DNA of 64,000 nt from Alteromonadaceae bacterium 2753L.S.0a.02 (GCA_007827375.1 VISH01000001.1:1426001-1490000); one strand, 5' to 3'. Shown: positions 1 through 9,364, counted from the stretch's first letter. Made by a program: numbers and translations. The notes: generated from the sequence alone by a model not told the origin.

Positions 1-536
1 GATTGCAGTTTAACGGCGACAACAGGTAAATGATGCAACGGTTGCCAATTTGTAGGAGCGTTGAAAATTTGTATGCCACCATTGGTTTCGCTAATGTGCC
101 CTGAATACAGGTTTGTGAGGTTATCTCCTATGACTTTCTCCAAGGATCGAGGATGAAAAAGAGAAATTGCATCTGGATAATTAACGATTTTTATAATCCT
201 AACGGCACACCGTAGTTCTGAAGCAACACCAGTAAACCAGGGGCCATTAAAAGCCCATGCGTGATAAAATATATCGGCTTCACGCCAGTTATCAGTTAGA
301 CCCCGGATTTCTTTTTCTTCATCATAATAGTCACGGAAGGGTAGATCGTTCTCCCTGTAAATTGCTTCAGGTGACAAACCCTTGTGATTGGCTCGTCGAG
401 GTTTGTGCTTGGGGGCTTTAAAGCTTATTTTTGTTCCATCAATTTCACATTTTATAAGGGGCGCCGAAGCGAAGTTCGGGCCTTCAGGAATGATTAATTC
501 CTTAGCTTCCCTTAGCTTTAACGGGACGTTAAACAT
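1..536 (-). CDS. Uncharacterised protein, partial (C-terminus outside window)
   Basis: An open frame runs leftwards from an ATG at 534-536 off the window edge, giving at least 178 residues without a stop. It begins MFNVPLKLREAKELIIPEG and includes aromatic-rich stretches such as ADIFYHAWAFNGPWFTG. There is no signal peptide and no family I recognise. It starts 11 bp after the stop of the 380-residue gene upstream on the same strand, so the two are probably co-transcribed. A possible reading is the second member of an effector/immunity-like pair, but that rests only on gene order. The end of the protein lies outside the window. Confidence 0.6.
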   Translation of the reverse strand, partial: MFNVPLKLREAKELIIPEGPNFASAPLIKCEIDGTKISFKAPKHKPRRANHKGLSPEAIYRENDLPFRDYYDEEKEIRGLTDNWREADIFYHAWAFNGPWFTGVASELRCAVRIIKIVNYPDAISLFHPRSLEKVIGDNLTNLYSGHISETNGGIQIFNAPTNWQPLHHLPVVAVKLQ

Positions 537-547
537 GCGGGCACCTT

Positions 548-1690
548 TTATTTATATTTTTTACCAGATAGTTGAGTCGCACCTGAGCGCGCCGTAGTTG
601 TAACAAAATATAGGGCGCCCATTAGTCCTACTATGCCACCTATTGTTGGTGCAACTCCCATGAACCCGAAGGTTGCTCCAGCTGCTGATAGTCCAAAAAT
701 ACTGGAATCTAATACACCTTTACCTGTTATTGGAGAGCGTAGATGATTGCCAGCGATCTCACTTGGTCGCAGTCCAGTACTCTTGCCGGTCCCACCGTTA
801 CCAGCAAGCGAAAGTTTTAATTCCTTGGCTAGTTTCAGAGCGTTAGAGCTGTTTGTAGTGGGGCGATTCAGAAAGACTGCATGTTTTTCTAATTTTGTAT
901 TTTTTTCGTGCGCTAATACTTGCAATGCACGAGTAAGAACCCCGGAACCACCCCAGTCCGAAAACCACAATACGCCCTCGATATTGCGTGCTTTATACAT
1001 TGTGTTGGCCAATAGAATGGCTGATTCAGTGATTTCAGTACTTTTGGCGTTTGCCAATGCTTTATGCGCGGGTTTTAAACCTATAATGCCGCCATCGCCT
1101 GGTGTGTGATGTAAATCGAATCCAGAGTTGCTAACCATACGCTGAATTGTGCTGTCTACCTTTATCAGGTCATCGCGAGCTGAAGAGGCTATATTCAAAA
1201 GATCGTCGGACGAGCGATCTGAGATGACCACCGGTCGGTATTTCTCTTTTTCGATCAAACCATCCGATTTAAACTTTGGGTTAGTGTTTAAATCTTTATC
1301 AATTTTCCATAAACCGGGTTTGCGGGTTTTTTCCTGCATCTGCATATAATTACTATCAGCCTGCAAATACATCAACTCATAGGCCCCGCTATCCCTATCT
1401 TCCAGCGTTGCGGTTACACCGGGTAGCACGAGGTAGAACACGCCGCGGCCGCAGGCGAGTTGCTCGGCCTTTCTCACATAGATGTTATCCATTTGCAGGC
1501 GCCCGGCTGAGAGGCCTTTGATGCCTTTAACCACGAGCCCGGCCCAATAGTTTCCCGCATTGGCGAGGGCGACCAGTTCGTTGTAAACAGGGAGTGCCTG
1601 GGGGGAGCAGCGTACGCGTTTACCGGCGGAAGCACCGGCGATGGTGAGGGGTTTGCCTTCGGTTGCTTTTAATCGACTTGCCTGCAGCAT
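548..1690 (-). CDS. Uncharacterised 380-residue protein with glycine-rich hydrophobic C-terminus
   Basis: This is a complete frame from ATG to TAA with no signal peptide. Residues of about 325-368 form a hydrophobic Gly/Ala-rich segment (GLSAAGATFGFMGVAP followed by GGIVGLMGALYFV) that resembles a glycine-zipper membrane-inserting region. The central part is mixed alpha/beta in character and I do not recognise a family. The next gene on the same strand starts 11 bp after its stop. Secreted toxins of polymorphic or type VI systems often have such late hydrophobic segments next to a small partner gene. No PAAR, VgrG or Rhs motif is visible here, so that role stays a guess. Confidence 0.6.
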   Translation of the reverse strand: MLQASRLKATEGKPLTIAGASAGKRVRCSPQALPVYNELVALANAGNYWAGLVVKGIKGLSAGRLQMDNIYVRKAEQLACGRGVFYLVLPGVTATLEDRDSGAYELMYLQADSNYMQMQEKTRKPGLWKIDKDLNTNPKFKSDGLIEKEKYRPVVISDRSSDDLLNIASSARDDLIKVDSTIQRMVSNSGFDLHHTPGDGGIIGLKPAHKALANAKSTEITESAILLANTMYKARNIEGVLWFSDWGGSGVLTRALQVLAHEKNTKLEKHAVFLNRPTTNSSNALKLAKELKLSLAGNGGTGKSTGLRPSEIAGNHLRSPITGKGVLDSSIFGLSAAGATFGFMGVAPTIGGIVGLMGALYFVTTTARSGATQLSGKKYK

Positions 1691-2109
1691 CAGCCATTCT
1701 CCTTTGTAATGTGCTGGTTAGGGTTATTTTTATTATGAATATACCGCCTGTGGCCTACTTCGTTGTGTGGCGTGAAGGGGCTATTCCATTCATTGCTCGC
1801 GAATAGCCTACTGTATTATGAGGCAGCAAAGGGGTAAATCCCTGCAGCTGGGTGATCCGACATGAAGTGATATAGATCACGCATAAGGCGACGCGATCTA
1901 ACAGTTTCTCTGGTGTTGCCTAATATTTGAACACGCAAGCGGGCTAAAGATTGATTGGGCGCGGAACGACATCGGAGCGGCGAGAAGCGGCTTTGTGTGA
2001 TTCCTTCGCCCGACAATAAAATTGCCGGGTATTGGGAAGACTATTTGGGAAAGTTTAGCGAACAGCTGGGGCTGTCTATTTTGTAATTTAGATCCTGCTA
2101 AGTGCTGAA
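1691..2109. other. Gene-poor stretch with a possible coding remnant
   Basis: No convincing gene is seen. On the plus strand near 1976-2086 an open tail reads RLCVIPSPDNKIAGYWEDYL and continues to a TAA at about 2086, with a stop shortly upstream and no start codon. It could be the decayed 3' end of a lost gene. Confidence 0.3.
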
Positions 2110-2934
2110 CTATTTATGCGATGCATCCCAAACCCGACCGGACGCCGTGCCGTTTTTACCGGGATTAAAAACTTCAACGGCCATCACCTGATATGTCGGA
2201 TCGTCGTTGGCATCAAAATTTTTCATGTTCGGAATAATCCAGCCAGTATCTGCCCACGCTTTTACGTGATCAGCGAAATTAATTTCGTAATCCTTGCCGA
2301 GTTGGCGTTGCTCACTCGGTTTGCTCCAGTATTGGTAGAAGGTGGACGTATTGTTAATAGAGGGCTTTTGGTCCCGTAAAGATCGGTAGGTGGAATACTC
2401 AACACCGTTACTCACAAACTTTTTACCGAACACGCCATCTTTGCTGGGGTCGTAGGTCCAGCGCTGTAAAATGTAATATTCCACCAGATGTGCCGGGTTT
2501 GAGGCTGGCATTGTTTTATCGTATCCCCAGCCATACAGGGTAATATAGGTTGCTCCACTGTCCTCATTAAAGCGGTAGCCAATCACTCTGTTTTTATCGC
2601 CAAAATGCCAGCCTGGGCCGCCGACGTAATTGTATCCGCCCCCCTGCCAGCTTACGTTAAAATCGCCGTAAGTATCCAGCGTTAAAGAGGTTGATCCTCC
2701 GTCTTTCCAGTGGGTAAAGAATAAATCGCCCACATGGCCGGTCGCATGGTTTTGAGTGAGCACGGTTGTGTCAGTGTATTTTTGGGTATAAGCCGAATAC
2801 TTTTGTATGGCACTTACGTCTGGTATTTTTGCGCCGGCTTCAGCCTGATTTGTGTGTCGCTGACCCTGGCTACAAGACAGCAGGGTATTTAAAGCCAGTA
2901 GAACAATCGCGCTTATACGAAAATAACCTTTCAA
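2110..2934 (-). CDS. GH11 endo-beta-1,4-xylanase, lipoprotein
   Basis: Glycoside hydrolase family 11 retaining xylanase, which cleaves the xylan backbone. A lipoprotein signal ends in LLSC (Cys21), so the enzyme is probably tethered to a membrane. The jelly-roll catalytic domain spans about residues 60-270, close to the usual ~190 residues, with no carbohydrate-binding module. Family motifs are visible: the nucleophile Glu152 in LVEYYI, the acid/base Glu254 in MAVEVF, and the GDFNVSWQGGGYNYVGGPGW strands. The only start that gives an intact signal peptide is a TTG at 2934, with a GAGAGG ribosome-binding site upstream. Gene order suggests a single-gene unit. Confidence 0.9.
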   Translation of the reverse strand: MKGYFRISAIVLLALNTLLSCSQGQRHTNQAEAGAKIPDVSAIQKYSAYTQKYTDTTVLTQNHATGHVGDLFFTHWKDGGSTSLTLDTYGDFNVSWQGGGYNYVGGPGWHFGDKNRVIGYRFNEDSGATYITLYGWGYDKTMPASNPAHLVEYYILQRWTYDPSKDGVFGKKFVSNGVEYSTYRSLRDQKPSINNTSTFYQYWSKPSEQRQLGKDYEINFADHVKAWADTGWIIPNMKNFDANDDPTYQVMAVEVFNPGKNGTASGRVWDASHK

Positions 2935-3162
2935 ATGCTTTTCCTCTCTATAAAACTTATATGTCGAGCGCCTGAGGCGCTTCTACTTGAGTAAAGCAGC
3001 AAATTTGGGTAAATCCAGTGAAGAGAGACCTTGGGTGAGCGGGCCTATTGGCGGAATTGCATGTGTAACAAAGGCTTGAAAATAATTCTGAAAGGATAGG
3101 GCGTATTAAATGTAACGCCGCGAAATGGAGCCTGCTTGTAGAGGCTATGCGTGTTGTCTGGA

Positions 3163-3195
3163 ATCGATAACCGCAGTTTTATTGCGGTTATCGAT
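3163..3195 (-). terminator. Stem-loop downstream of the jacalin-like gene
   Basis: A perfect 13-bp inverted repeat (ATCGATAACCGCA and its complement) with a 7-nt loop lies 13 bp past the stop of the gene at 3208. There is no clear T-run on the minus side, so it may only stabilise mRNA ends. Confidence 0.5.
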
Positions 3196-3207
3196 GGTAA
3201 GACGACT

Positions 3208-4221
3208 TTATTGTGGGTCAGTTACTATTTTTAGCGAATTAATATTTGAACCGTAGCGTGAGATAATAGCAAAAAGATTTAAACCCTGAGGTATTTCCAG
3301 CGCGAAGGGTGTACTAGTTTGAACACCGTATGTGGGTGATGTTCGTAAATTCGTTTCAAATTGAATGGACGAAAGTCTTACATCACTATTGTAAAGAATT
3401 ACCGAGCCTTTAATGGCTTTTATGTATTCGCCGCTTTGCAGTGTAAAGCTACTGAGTGACCCACCAGTACCGCCCCACCAGGAAGAATAATTTGAGCTTC
3501 CATTGGTGTTACAATTTTTAAAGCGTAAGCCATCAATTCTATTGGCGTGACGGATATCGACACCACAGAATCGACCGGGAAATGCGAAGGAGCCGGAAGT
3601 AAAGCCTTGCTGCCCGCCGACAGCCGCAACCACGCTCTGCTTATTTTCACTATTTGCTTCTTCGCCAACAATAACCCCTAGCGCATCCAGTTCGTCCGCA
3701 GAGCGACCCCAAAACCCTTGAATTTCGGAAAAGTTAAACGGAATATTGTACACAGCCTTATACACTTGACCATCAACCTTTTCTACGATATTGGTGGTCG
3801 TGCCGTAAAGCGGTGAATGTTTTTTAGAAGTCAAAGGGTCTTTGCCATATATACTTTTAGCTAATTTCAATCCGAATACCCGTTCACGGCCGTATTTTGT
3901 ACCAAGATTTACCACAATACCGGATAAGTATTCATTATTGTTGATTCCGAAAAAAGATTCGGTACCACCAGATCCACCATAACGTTGTGATCGGCGGGTG
4001 TTGCCAAATTGGTCTTGAATTAAAAATTGGATTGCATCAATTCTAGTGCCGTGTCGTACATAAACCCCCGCTATTTTTTCGCCAGCGTTCAATTGGAACT
4101 TAAAGGGGTTGCCACCAGTACCCCCAACCGGACCCAATTGATAGGTGTTGGCGAGGGCACCATTAGCGAAGATAAAAACACTGAAGATTGCAGAATAGAG
4201 TAACGTAAGTACCTTGTTCAT
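3208..4221 (-). CDS. Secreted protein with two jacalin-like lectin domains
   Basis: An exported protein of 337 residues. The start chosen is the ATG at 4221, preceded by AAGGAA and giving a clean signal peptide (MNKVLTLLYSAIFSVFIFA). Two repeats have a jacalin-fold look: about residues 25-125 (GPVGGTGGNPF, then RHGTRIDAIQF, YGGSGGTESF, EYLSGI) and about residues 205-330 (RHANRIDGLRF, WGGTGGSLSSF, EYIKAI). The paired GG..GG and IDxLxF patterns are typical of jacalin-related mannose- or galactose-binding lectins. The middle segment is unassigned. It probably binds glycans outside the cell. The neighbouring xylanase gene supports a polysaccharide setting but does not prove it. Confidence 0.75.
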   Translation of the reverse strand: MNKVLTLLYSAIFSVFIFANGALANTYQLGPVGGTGGNPFKFQLNAGEKIAGVYVRHGTRIDAIQFLIQDQFGNTRRSQRYGGSGGTESFFGINNNEYLSGIVVNLGTKYGRERVFGLKLAKSIYGKDPLTSKKHSPLYGTTTNIVEKVDGQVYKAVYNIPFNFSEIQGFWGRSADELDALGVIVGEEANSENKQSVVAAVGGQQGFTSGSFAFPGRFCGVDIRHANRIDGLRFKNCNTNGSSNYSSWWGGTGGSLSSFTLQSGEYIKAIKGSVILYNSDVRLSSIQFETNLRTSPTYGVQTSTPFALEIPQGLNLFAIISRYGSNINSLKIVTDPQ

Positions 4222-4245
4222 GAAGTATTCCTTGTGATGTAACAA

Positions 4246-4549
4246 ATATAAATTTCCGCGACAAGCACCAAGATATTTTCACCACAGTAATTTGTGTAAC
4301 TTAAGCACCAAATCGCAGCGTTATTTTAGTGTTTTATGAGTGACGCTTTCGGGTGAAAAATGTTAATAAATGTTGCGCAAGTCTCATTACGCGCAGTAAG
4401 TTGATGGTGGGTAATTTATATACGAGTTATTTTGATCAAATACTTAAAATAGCGAGGCGTGATTAATCAGGCTTTGCTGTTGTATTATAGCGAACCCATT
4501 TCGGCTTGTAGTTTTAGCGCGAATTTCGCAAAACTCTTTAAAATATTAT
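4246..4549. other. Intergenic stretch without a gene
   Basis: AT-rich spacer between the jacalin-like gene and the LuxR-type gene. It should hold the promoter of the former. I see no gene, repeat or strong hairpin in it. Confidence 0.5.
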
Positions 4550-5101
4550 TCAATCTTGTGTCGTTGGCCCCACACCTTCAATCGGGGCCAGCAAATCTTC
4601 CAGAAAAAAAGCAGAGAGTGCCGCGCGACCAGAAAGCCCGGCTTTGTAATAGAGAGAACGCGCTTGTTCCCTCACGGTTCTTTCGCTGGTAGCACGCACT
4701 GCAGCCACTTCTTTACTTGTGAGTCCCTTGAGTAAAAGCAGCGCAACTTCACGTTCTGCTTCGGTGAGATTCCAACGAGAAAATTGTTCCTCTATGGCGT
4801 GGCCGAGCTCGGTGAGATGGGCGCGTGCTTCGTCCCTCCAGCGATGCCCCTGAATGCGTGCCACCTCCAAGTCTCGAATTACCTGTAAGTGCTCGTCGCG
4901 TTGTTTTCGAGTGACCTGAAGCAGAATAACAGTGCCCACAGTGGTCAGTACCAATGGTAATTCTTCCAACAAATTAACTGCTATTTGCAGTGCAGAGGAA
5001 TCTGGTTCGTCGAGCAAATCTAAGGTTATAAACCATACAATGCCAATCACGATGGCAAGTATCGCGCGTATTTGAGTGCGGCGATCAATGAAGTCTTTCA
5101 T
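4550..5101 (-). CDS. Membrane-anchored LuxR-family regulator
   Basis: A 183-residue protein with two predicted membrane helices near residues 12-30 and 44-62 (AILAIVIGIVWFITLDLL; LPLVLTTVGTVILLQV). A charged helical linker of about 65-105 follows, then a LuxR/GerE helix-turn-helix at about 110-170 (LTEAEREVALLLLKGLTSKE, TSERTVREQARSLYYKAGLSGRA). The DNA-binding domain would sit on the cytoplasmic face, as in other small one-component membrane LuxR proteins. No receiver or autoinducer domain is present. It is transcribed alone. The secreted protein gene at 5499 is divergent across a 397-bp spacer and is a candidate target. Confidence 0.85.
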   Translation of the reverse strand: MKDFIDRRTQIRAILAIVIGIVWFITLDLLDEPDSSALQIAVNLLEELPLVLTTVGTVILLQVTRKQRDEHLQVIRDLEVARIQGHRWRDEARAHLTELGHAIEEQFSRWNLTEAEREVALLLLKGLTSKEVAAVRATSERTVREQARSLYYKAGLSGRAALSAFFLEDLLAPIEGVGPTTQD

Positions 5102-5498
5102 AGCAACTGGTCTGGGAGAGTGTGAAGAAATATGGCCATCAGAATCTGTCTGGTGATTAAAACCTACGACCGTTTTTTAAATAGTTGGTTCGTGAATACA
5201 CATCTTGAAAAACGAAAGTTGTGACCGGTTTATGATTCGCATCTTAAGTATGGGTGTAAGGGGCTATCGGCGTTTTGACGTATGTCGTCTGAATTTATTC
5301 CAGCGCAGCTGAAAATCGACGTAGGTCAAACGGCCAATGGCATATTTCAAACCGAAATTTACAATCGTGTGCAACCAGAGGGTAAGAGCTCGCGATAGGA
5401 GCGAGTTGTACGAACATTGCGAGATGCTTTCAGCTGGTTCATCGCAACTGCATGGACATTGGCAGTTATCGTTAAAACCAACAGTTGGAGTATTAATT

Positions 5499-6320
5499 AT
5501 GACGAAGCGTGCGAACTTAATTGGACCAATCGTATTTGCAAGTATGGCAAGCGCTGTGGCGCTACCAGTTTCGGCAGGAGTAGTAACTTCCTTTAAGCAA
5601 ACCAATGTGCATTTTGAAACCAATGCGTCGGCGTGTGATATGGGAATTCAAATGAGTTTGGATACCGACGGAATTACATGGGGTAAAGTCGAAAACCCCT
5701 ATGGGCAATTGGTGTTTGGTTTTGGTGCAATGTTTGGCCAACAGGAAGTTGGAGATATTACAGAAATGTTTCAGGAACGCGTCGAACCACCCATTATCGA
5801 GTTGGAAGAAGCGTTGGGCTGTGAATTTTCTGATGACGCCGTAACGCTGGATGAACTGCTGGGAGCCTGGCCTGCCGGTGTGTACGAGTTTGAGGGTTTC
5901 ACTGGCCGAGAATTATTTCAGGGTGAGGCCGAACTCAGCCATAAAATTCCAGCAGGGCCACGTATTGTGAAACCGCAGGACGGCGACATTGTTCGTGATG
6001 ATCGTAACCTGCGGGTACGCTGGAAGAAGGTGACCGAGGCAATTATTCACGAACTCGGCCCTGTTACCGTGGTTGGTTACCATGTTGTTGTTGCAGATGT
6101 GACCGTTCCTACACTGGCGCCTGGTGAAACGAAAAAGTCCTATGATGTCGATGTTCCAGGATCAGCGACCAGTGTGATAATTCCAAAAGAATTTCTTGTG
6201 CCGAATAAAATTTATGCGTTCGAAGTGCTGGCGACAGAAGAAAGTGGTAATCAGACCATCTCAGAAGGCGGTGTATTTTGTACCGGTAGTATTACGCCCG
6301 ACGATTGCGTCGAGCCGTAA
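5499..6320 (+). CDS. Secreted protein of unknown function, Fn3-like C-terminal part
   Basis: A 273-residue exported protein. The start at 5499 (MTKRANLIGP) is preceded by a TTGGAG ribosome-binding site and gives a signal peptide ending near VALPVSA. Longer upstream starts would destroy that signal. Residues of about 155-250 look like a fibronectin-III or related beta-sandwich domain (GPRIVKPQDGDIV, LRVRWKKV, YHVVVADV, NKIYAFEVLATEESGN). Several cysteines (about residues 45, 115, 258 and 268) could form disulfides. No catalytic motif is seen. A strong terminator follows directly. The membrane LuxR regulator is divergent upstream. Confidence 0.65.
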   Translation: MTKRANLIGPIVFASMASAVALPVSAGVVTSFKQTNVHFETNASACDMGIQMSLDTDGITWGKVENPYGQLVFGFGAMFGQQEVGDITEMFQERVEPPIIELEEALGCEFSDDAVTLDELLGAWPAGVYEFEGFTGRELFQGEAELSHKIPAGPRIVKPQDGDIVRDDRNLRVRWKKVTEAIIHELGPVTVVGYHVVVADVTVPTLAPGETKKSYDVDVPGSATSVIIPKEFLVPNKIYAFEVLATEESGNQTISEGGVFCTGSITPDDCVEP

Positions 6321-6341
6321 AAATTTTACGGCTTTAACATG

Positions 6342-6375
6342 GAAAAGCCGCTGAAATTCTTCAGCGGCTTTTTCT
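6342..6375. terminator. Bidirectional rho-independent terminator
   Basis: An AAAAGCCGCTGAA / TTCAGCGGCTTTTTC hairpin with a 4-nt loop lies between two converging genes, with an A-run on one side and a T-run on the other. A second small stem (GCCGTAAAA/TTTTACGGC) precedes it at about 6315-6332. Confidence 0.85.
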
Positions 6376-6413
6376 TGGTATCACTTGGGTGACTTGAAAT
6401 TATATTATGTGGA

Positions 6414-7526
6414 TTATTGCTCGAGATACTCCCAGTCAAGGTAAATGGATGCCGAAACTGCAGTAAATGGCCAAATACCGCGATACAAAGGTTGACCGGA
6501 ATAGATAAAGCTATCACCACTTTCCACAACGTTACTGCCACCCGTATTGTTTTGTAGATCCAAGAAGCCGGAATTTACGGTATAGCCTTCTGCATCGAAG
6601 AAAGCGATTCTAATAAAGCTTAAATCGAAATGGATAGGGCTTAAAGAATCATTTACAAAACTAACATAAGCGTAAGGATGTGCTACCACCAGCTCAGTCA
6701 CCGCCAGGTTAGGGAGCTGTGAATTGCTGTTTCCGCTGGCGTTAAAGTCTTCGATTTCAGCATAGCTTGCCTCATCAACAATATTCCAGTCTAAGCCGTC
6801 CAATTTTGCGAAATAACGTAGAGTTTGCCCCGGTGGAATGCAGGTATTTGTTGTTTCTGTTGGTGTATTCACCAATGGATATAACACGCCATCCAAATAG
6901 TTTACAGATGTTAGAAGAGCAATTTCATTTCCGCTGTTGTCAAAAAGGCTTATGGTGGGTTTTTCCGGGTGGACAAAACATTGCGCTATGTCGGATTTAT
7001 TGGTGATGTCGATCGTTATATTGAGATTTTTAGCGTTTTCATTTTCTGGAAAGCTATTGGAAAGCTTTATGACGCTGCCGATTTCCAGGGCGTTACCTGG
7101 AATTATGTTGGTCACGCTCAGGGGTAATGTCTTCTTTTGCGCAGCGTCTTCAACAATACCGAAACAATTATTCGAGGGTGCATAGAAGTTATAAATATTG
7201 CCCGCGGCATCGCCCAGATTAACCGTAAAATCGTCACAATAGTTGTTGTTATATTCCACTACCGGTACCTCAGTAGAACTACCTCCCGATGACGAAGATG
7301 AACTACTGCTTGATGAGGAGCTACTATTTGAGGAAGAACTGCTGCTGGAAGATGAGCTACTGCTTGACGAAGAGCTGCTTGAAGATGACGGATTGTTGCC
7401 CTGGTCTGAAGGGGGGGAGGAATCGCCCTTACCACCACCGCAGCCAAGGGTGGAAATAAGCCCGGTGAGCGCGAGTGAAAATCCTAACTTAGGTAAAACA
7501 ATTCGAAACGAGCCTAGAAATGCCAT
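6414..7526 (-). CDS. Lipoprotein with long poly-serine linker
   Basis: About 370 residues. A signal peptide ends in a lipobox near LISTLGC, followed by GGGKGD and then more than 40 serines broken by a single Asn. Poly-Ser linkers of this kind are a hallmark of secreted and surface proteins in Saccharophagus, Teredinibacter and Cellvibrio, where they separate anchor and functional domains. The C-terminal ~240 residues are beta-rich with several Cys and have no recognised catalytic motif. I chose the ATG at 7526 because GGAGAA sits upstream of it. An alternative ATG 15 bp further upstream overlaps that site. It converges on the gene ending at 6320. Confidence 0.75.
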   Translation of the reverse strand: MAFLGSFRIVLPKLGFSLALTGLISTLGCGGGKGDSSPPSDQGNNPSSSSSSSSSSSSSSSSSSSSNSSSSSSSSSSSSSGGSSTEVPVVEYNNNYCDDFTVNLGDAAGNIYNFYAPSNNCFGIVEDAAQKKTLPLSVTNIIPGNALEIGSVIKLSNSFPENENAKNLNITIDITNKSDIAQCFVHPEKPTISLFDNSGNEIALLTSVNYLDGVLYPLVNTPTETTNTCIPPGQTLRYFAKLDGLDWNIVDEASYAEIEDFNASGNSNSQLPNLAVTELVVAHPYAYVSFVNDSLSPIHFDLSFIRIAFFDAEGYTVNSGFLDLQNNTGGSNVVESGDSFIYSGQPLYRGIWPFTAVSASIYLDWEYLEQ

Positions 7527-7610
7527 TAAATACTTCTCCATTTTAAGTAGCTGGTAATTGAAGTTCCATTTAAATTCAAACAAGCATTTTAACCCTTCCA
7601 AAGTACGCAC

Positions 7611-8153
7611 GCACGGGTTTACTCATGTTGTGTGAGCTTTAACAGTGAATAGCTGGCGGGTTTTTGATGTATTTCTCAATAGCACATGAGTATTGTTCAA
7701 TTGTTAAGCAATATACCTGTGAGTTCTTGATGAAAACGGGAGCTAAAAATAGCGAGCAATTTGCTGGGTATCAACAATGGCGCAGCGGCGAAAGATATTG
7801 GTGCATATGTTCTAGGAATTTAAATTCAGTCTACAAAAAAGAATGCTTAATAAGCGTAAATTATTGCACTACGCTTGGCGCTACGTTTTTCAATTGGCGC
7901 CTCAATTGGTTAATGAATCTGTATTAATTGTGTAATAAATTCCTTTCTCTGCCTCTTTTTTAACCCCGCCTGCATCACAAATTCTGAGCTCGACGGTTTC
8001 GCACAGTCTAATTCTGGAAACCAGGTGGCAGAATTGCACCACTCGCAGCGTAGAATTGAACGCCGTTAACTGATGGCTTGTACATATCTTCCGTTACGCA
8101 CCTAAAAAACCAATAACAGTTACCGTTCAATCATCTATCACCACGGATACGAC
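7611..8153. other. Intergenic stretch without a convincing gene
   Basis: A 543-bp AT-rich spacer between divergent genes. An open frame at 7664-7927 has no family resemblance and no good ribosome-binding site and is probably spurious. Promoters of both flanking genes should lie here. Confidence 0.5.
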
Positions 8154-9134
8154 ATGAAAATACTCACTCTATGGTTATCCCTATTTGCAATTGCAATAAG
8201 CCCGCTTAGTGCAAACGCTGAAATTACCTACTCACTGCACCTGGAAGGCGTCGATGCCAATATAGCAAACCAAATTTCGCAATCGGTGTCCGAAGCCGTG
8301 CAAATTTATAATACCAACGGCGAATTTAATAAACAGCTCAACGTGTATTACAGCTCGGGTGTACCCACGGCCCAGGCCAACTACGACGGCGTGATGACCT
8401 TTGGCAATTCGCGCAATACGCGGGTGGCTATTCACGAAATATCACACACGCTGGGTGTTGGTACCAACAGCGCCTACTGGAATTTAATGAGCGGTGGTCA
8501 GTGGTACGGCGACGCCACCAATACGCTGTTGCAGAGCTTCGATGGTGAAGGCGCAGTTTTACACGGCGACAGCCAACATATCTGGCCTTACGGTTTAAAT
8601 TACGACTCTGAAGACAGCTACACTAATCGTGTGCGACACGTTGAAATTGTGCAGGCTATGCGCTGCGATATGAATATTGGCCCTTGTGATTCATCGGGCG
8701 GTGGCAGTGGTTTTGTGATTGAAGGCAGCAACCGCACCATTTTCAACCGAGCCAGTGGTAAGGTGCTGGATGCCTCTGGTAACAGCAACAGCTCCAACAT
8801 CATTATCTATACCGATTACAACAACACCAACCAGCGCTGGAATATTATCAACCACGGTAACGGTGAATACAGTTTGCGCAGCATGCAAAACGAAGGTCGC
8901 GCAATGGATACCTGGAACTGGGGTACTGAGAACGGCACCAACATGGCACTCTATAACTACTGGGGTGGCAGTACGCAACGTTTTCATTTTCAGGAAGTGG
9001 AACCGGGTTGGTACCGCATTACGCCGGTGATTGCGCCAGAGCAATGTGTTGATGCCTACGGTATCAGCAGTGGCTCAAATGTCGGCACCTGGACATGGTG
9101 GGGTGGTGATAATCAACAGTGGGGTATTCGCTAG
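8154..9134 (+). CDS. Secreted zinc-peptidase-like protein with ricin-type lectin domain
   Basis: A 326-residue exported protein with a signal peptide ending near SANA. Residues of about 24-170 carry the zinc-site motif HEISHTLGVGT (His94, Glu95, His98), in metzincin-like spacing. The usual third ligand is a threonine here, so peptidase activity is uncertain. A Gly/Ser linker near residue 182 leads to a ricin B-type beta-trefoil (about 185-326) with QxW-type repeats (NQRWNII, TQRFHF, NQQWGIR), a common carbohydrate-binding module (CBM13-like). The protein may bind a glycan while cutting an associated protein, or it may be a pure binding module. It appears to be a single-gene unit. Confidence 0.75.
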   Translation: MKILTLWLSLFAIAISPLSANAEITYSLHLEGVDANIANQISQSVSEAVQIYNTNGEFNKQLNVYYSSGVPTAQANYDGVMTFGNSRNTRVAIHEISHTLGVGTNSAYWNLMSGGQWYGDATNTLLQSFDGEGAVLHGDSQHIWPYGLNYDSEDSYTNRVRHVEIVQAMRCDMNIGPCDSSGGGSGFVIEGSNRTIFNRASGKVLDASGNSNSSNIIIYTDYNNTNQRWNIINHGNGEYSLRSMQNEGRAMDTWNWGTENGTNMALYNYWGGSTQRFHFQEVEPGWYRITPVIAPEQCVDAYGISSGSNVGTWTWWGGDNQQWGIR

Positions 9135-9174
9135 GTATAAGAGTCGCTGTAAGAATGTTATTGAGATAATCCCT

Positions 9175-9203
9175 TGTCAGATTGTGCCAGGCACAATCTG
9201 ACA
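9175..9203. promoter_or_regulatory. 29-bp near-perfect palindrome
   Basis: Two 14-bp arms (TGTCAGATTGTGCC and its complement) are separated by one base. It lies 41 bp after the stop of the gene at 8154-9134 and 160 bp before the LysR gene. It lacks a T-run. It could be a protein-binding site, a cruciform or a terminator stem. Confidence 0.5.
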
Positions 9204-9364
9204 TAACGCAACATTGTGGCAAACGTAATAAAGCGCCTCAAGATTCGCTTCTGTTATACACTATCCGCTTCCACTTTCGTTGGCCACTGTGGTTACGCAA
9301 GCCATAACGGGCTGCGTGTGTTCCTTTTGCATTTTTGAAGCCGTGCCTGGGTGACAGCAATAGC

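Noticed and set aside
7243..7557. Acidic Glu/Leu-rich plus-strand frame opposite the poly-serine lipoprotein
   Set aside because: It is the complement of the poly-serine codons, without a ribosome-binding site or conserved family.
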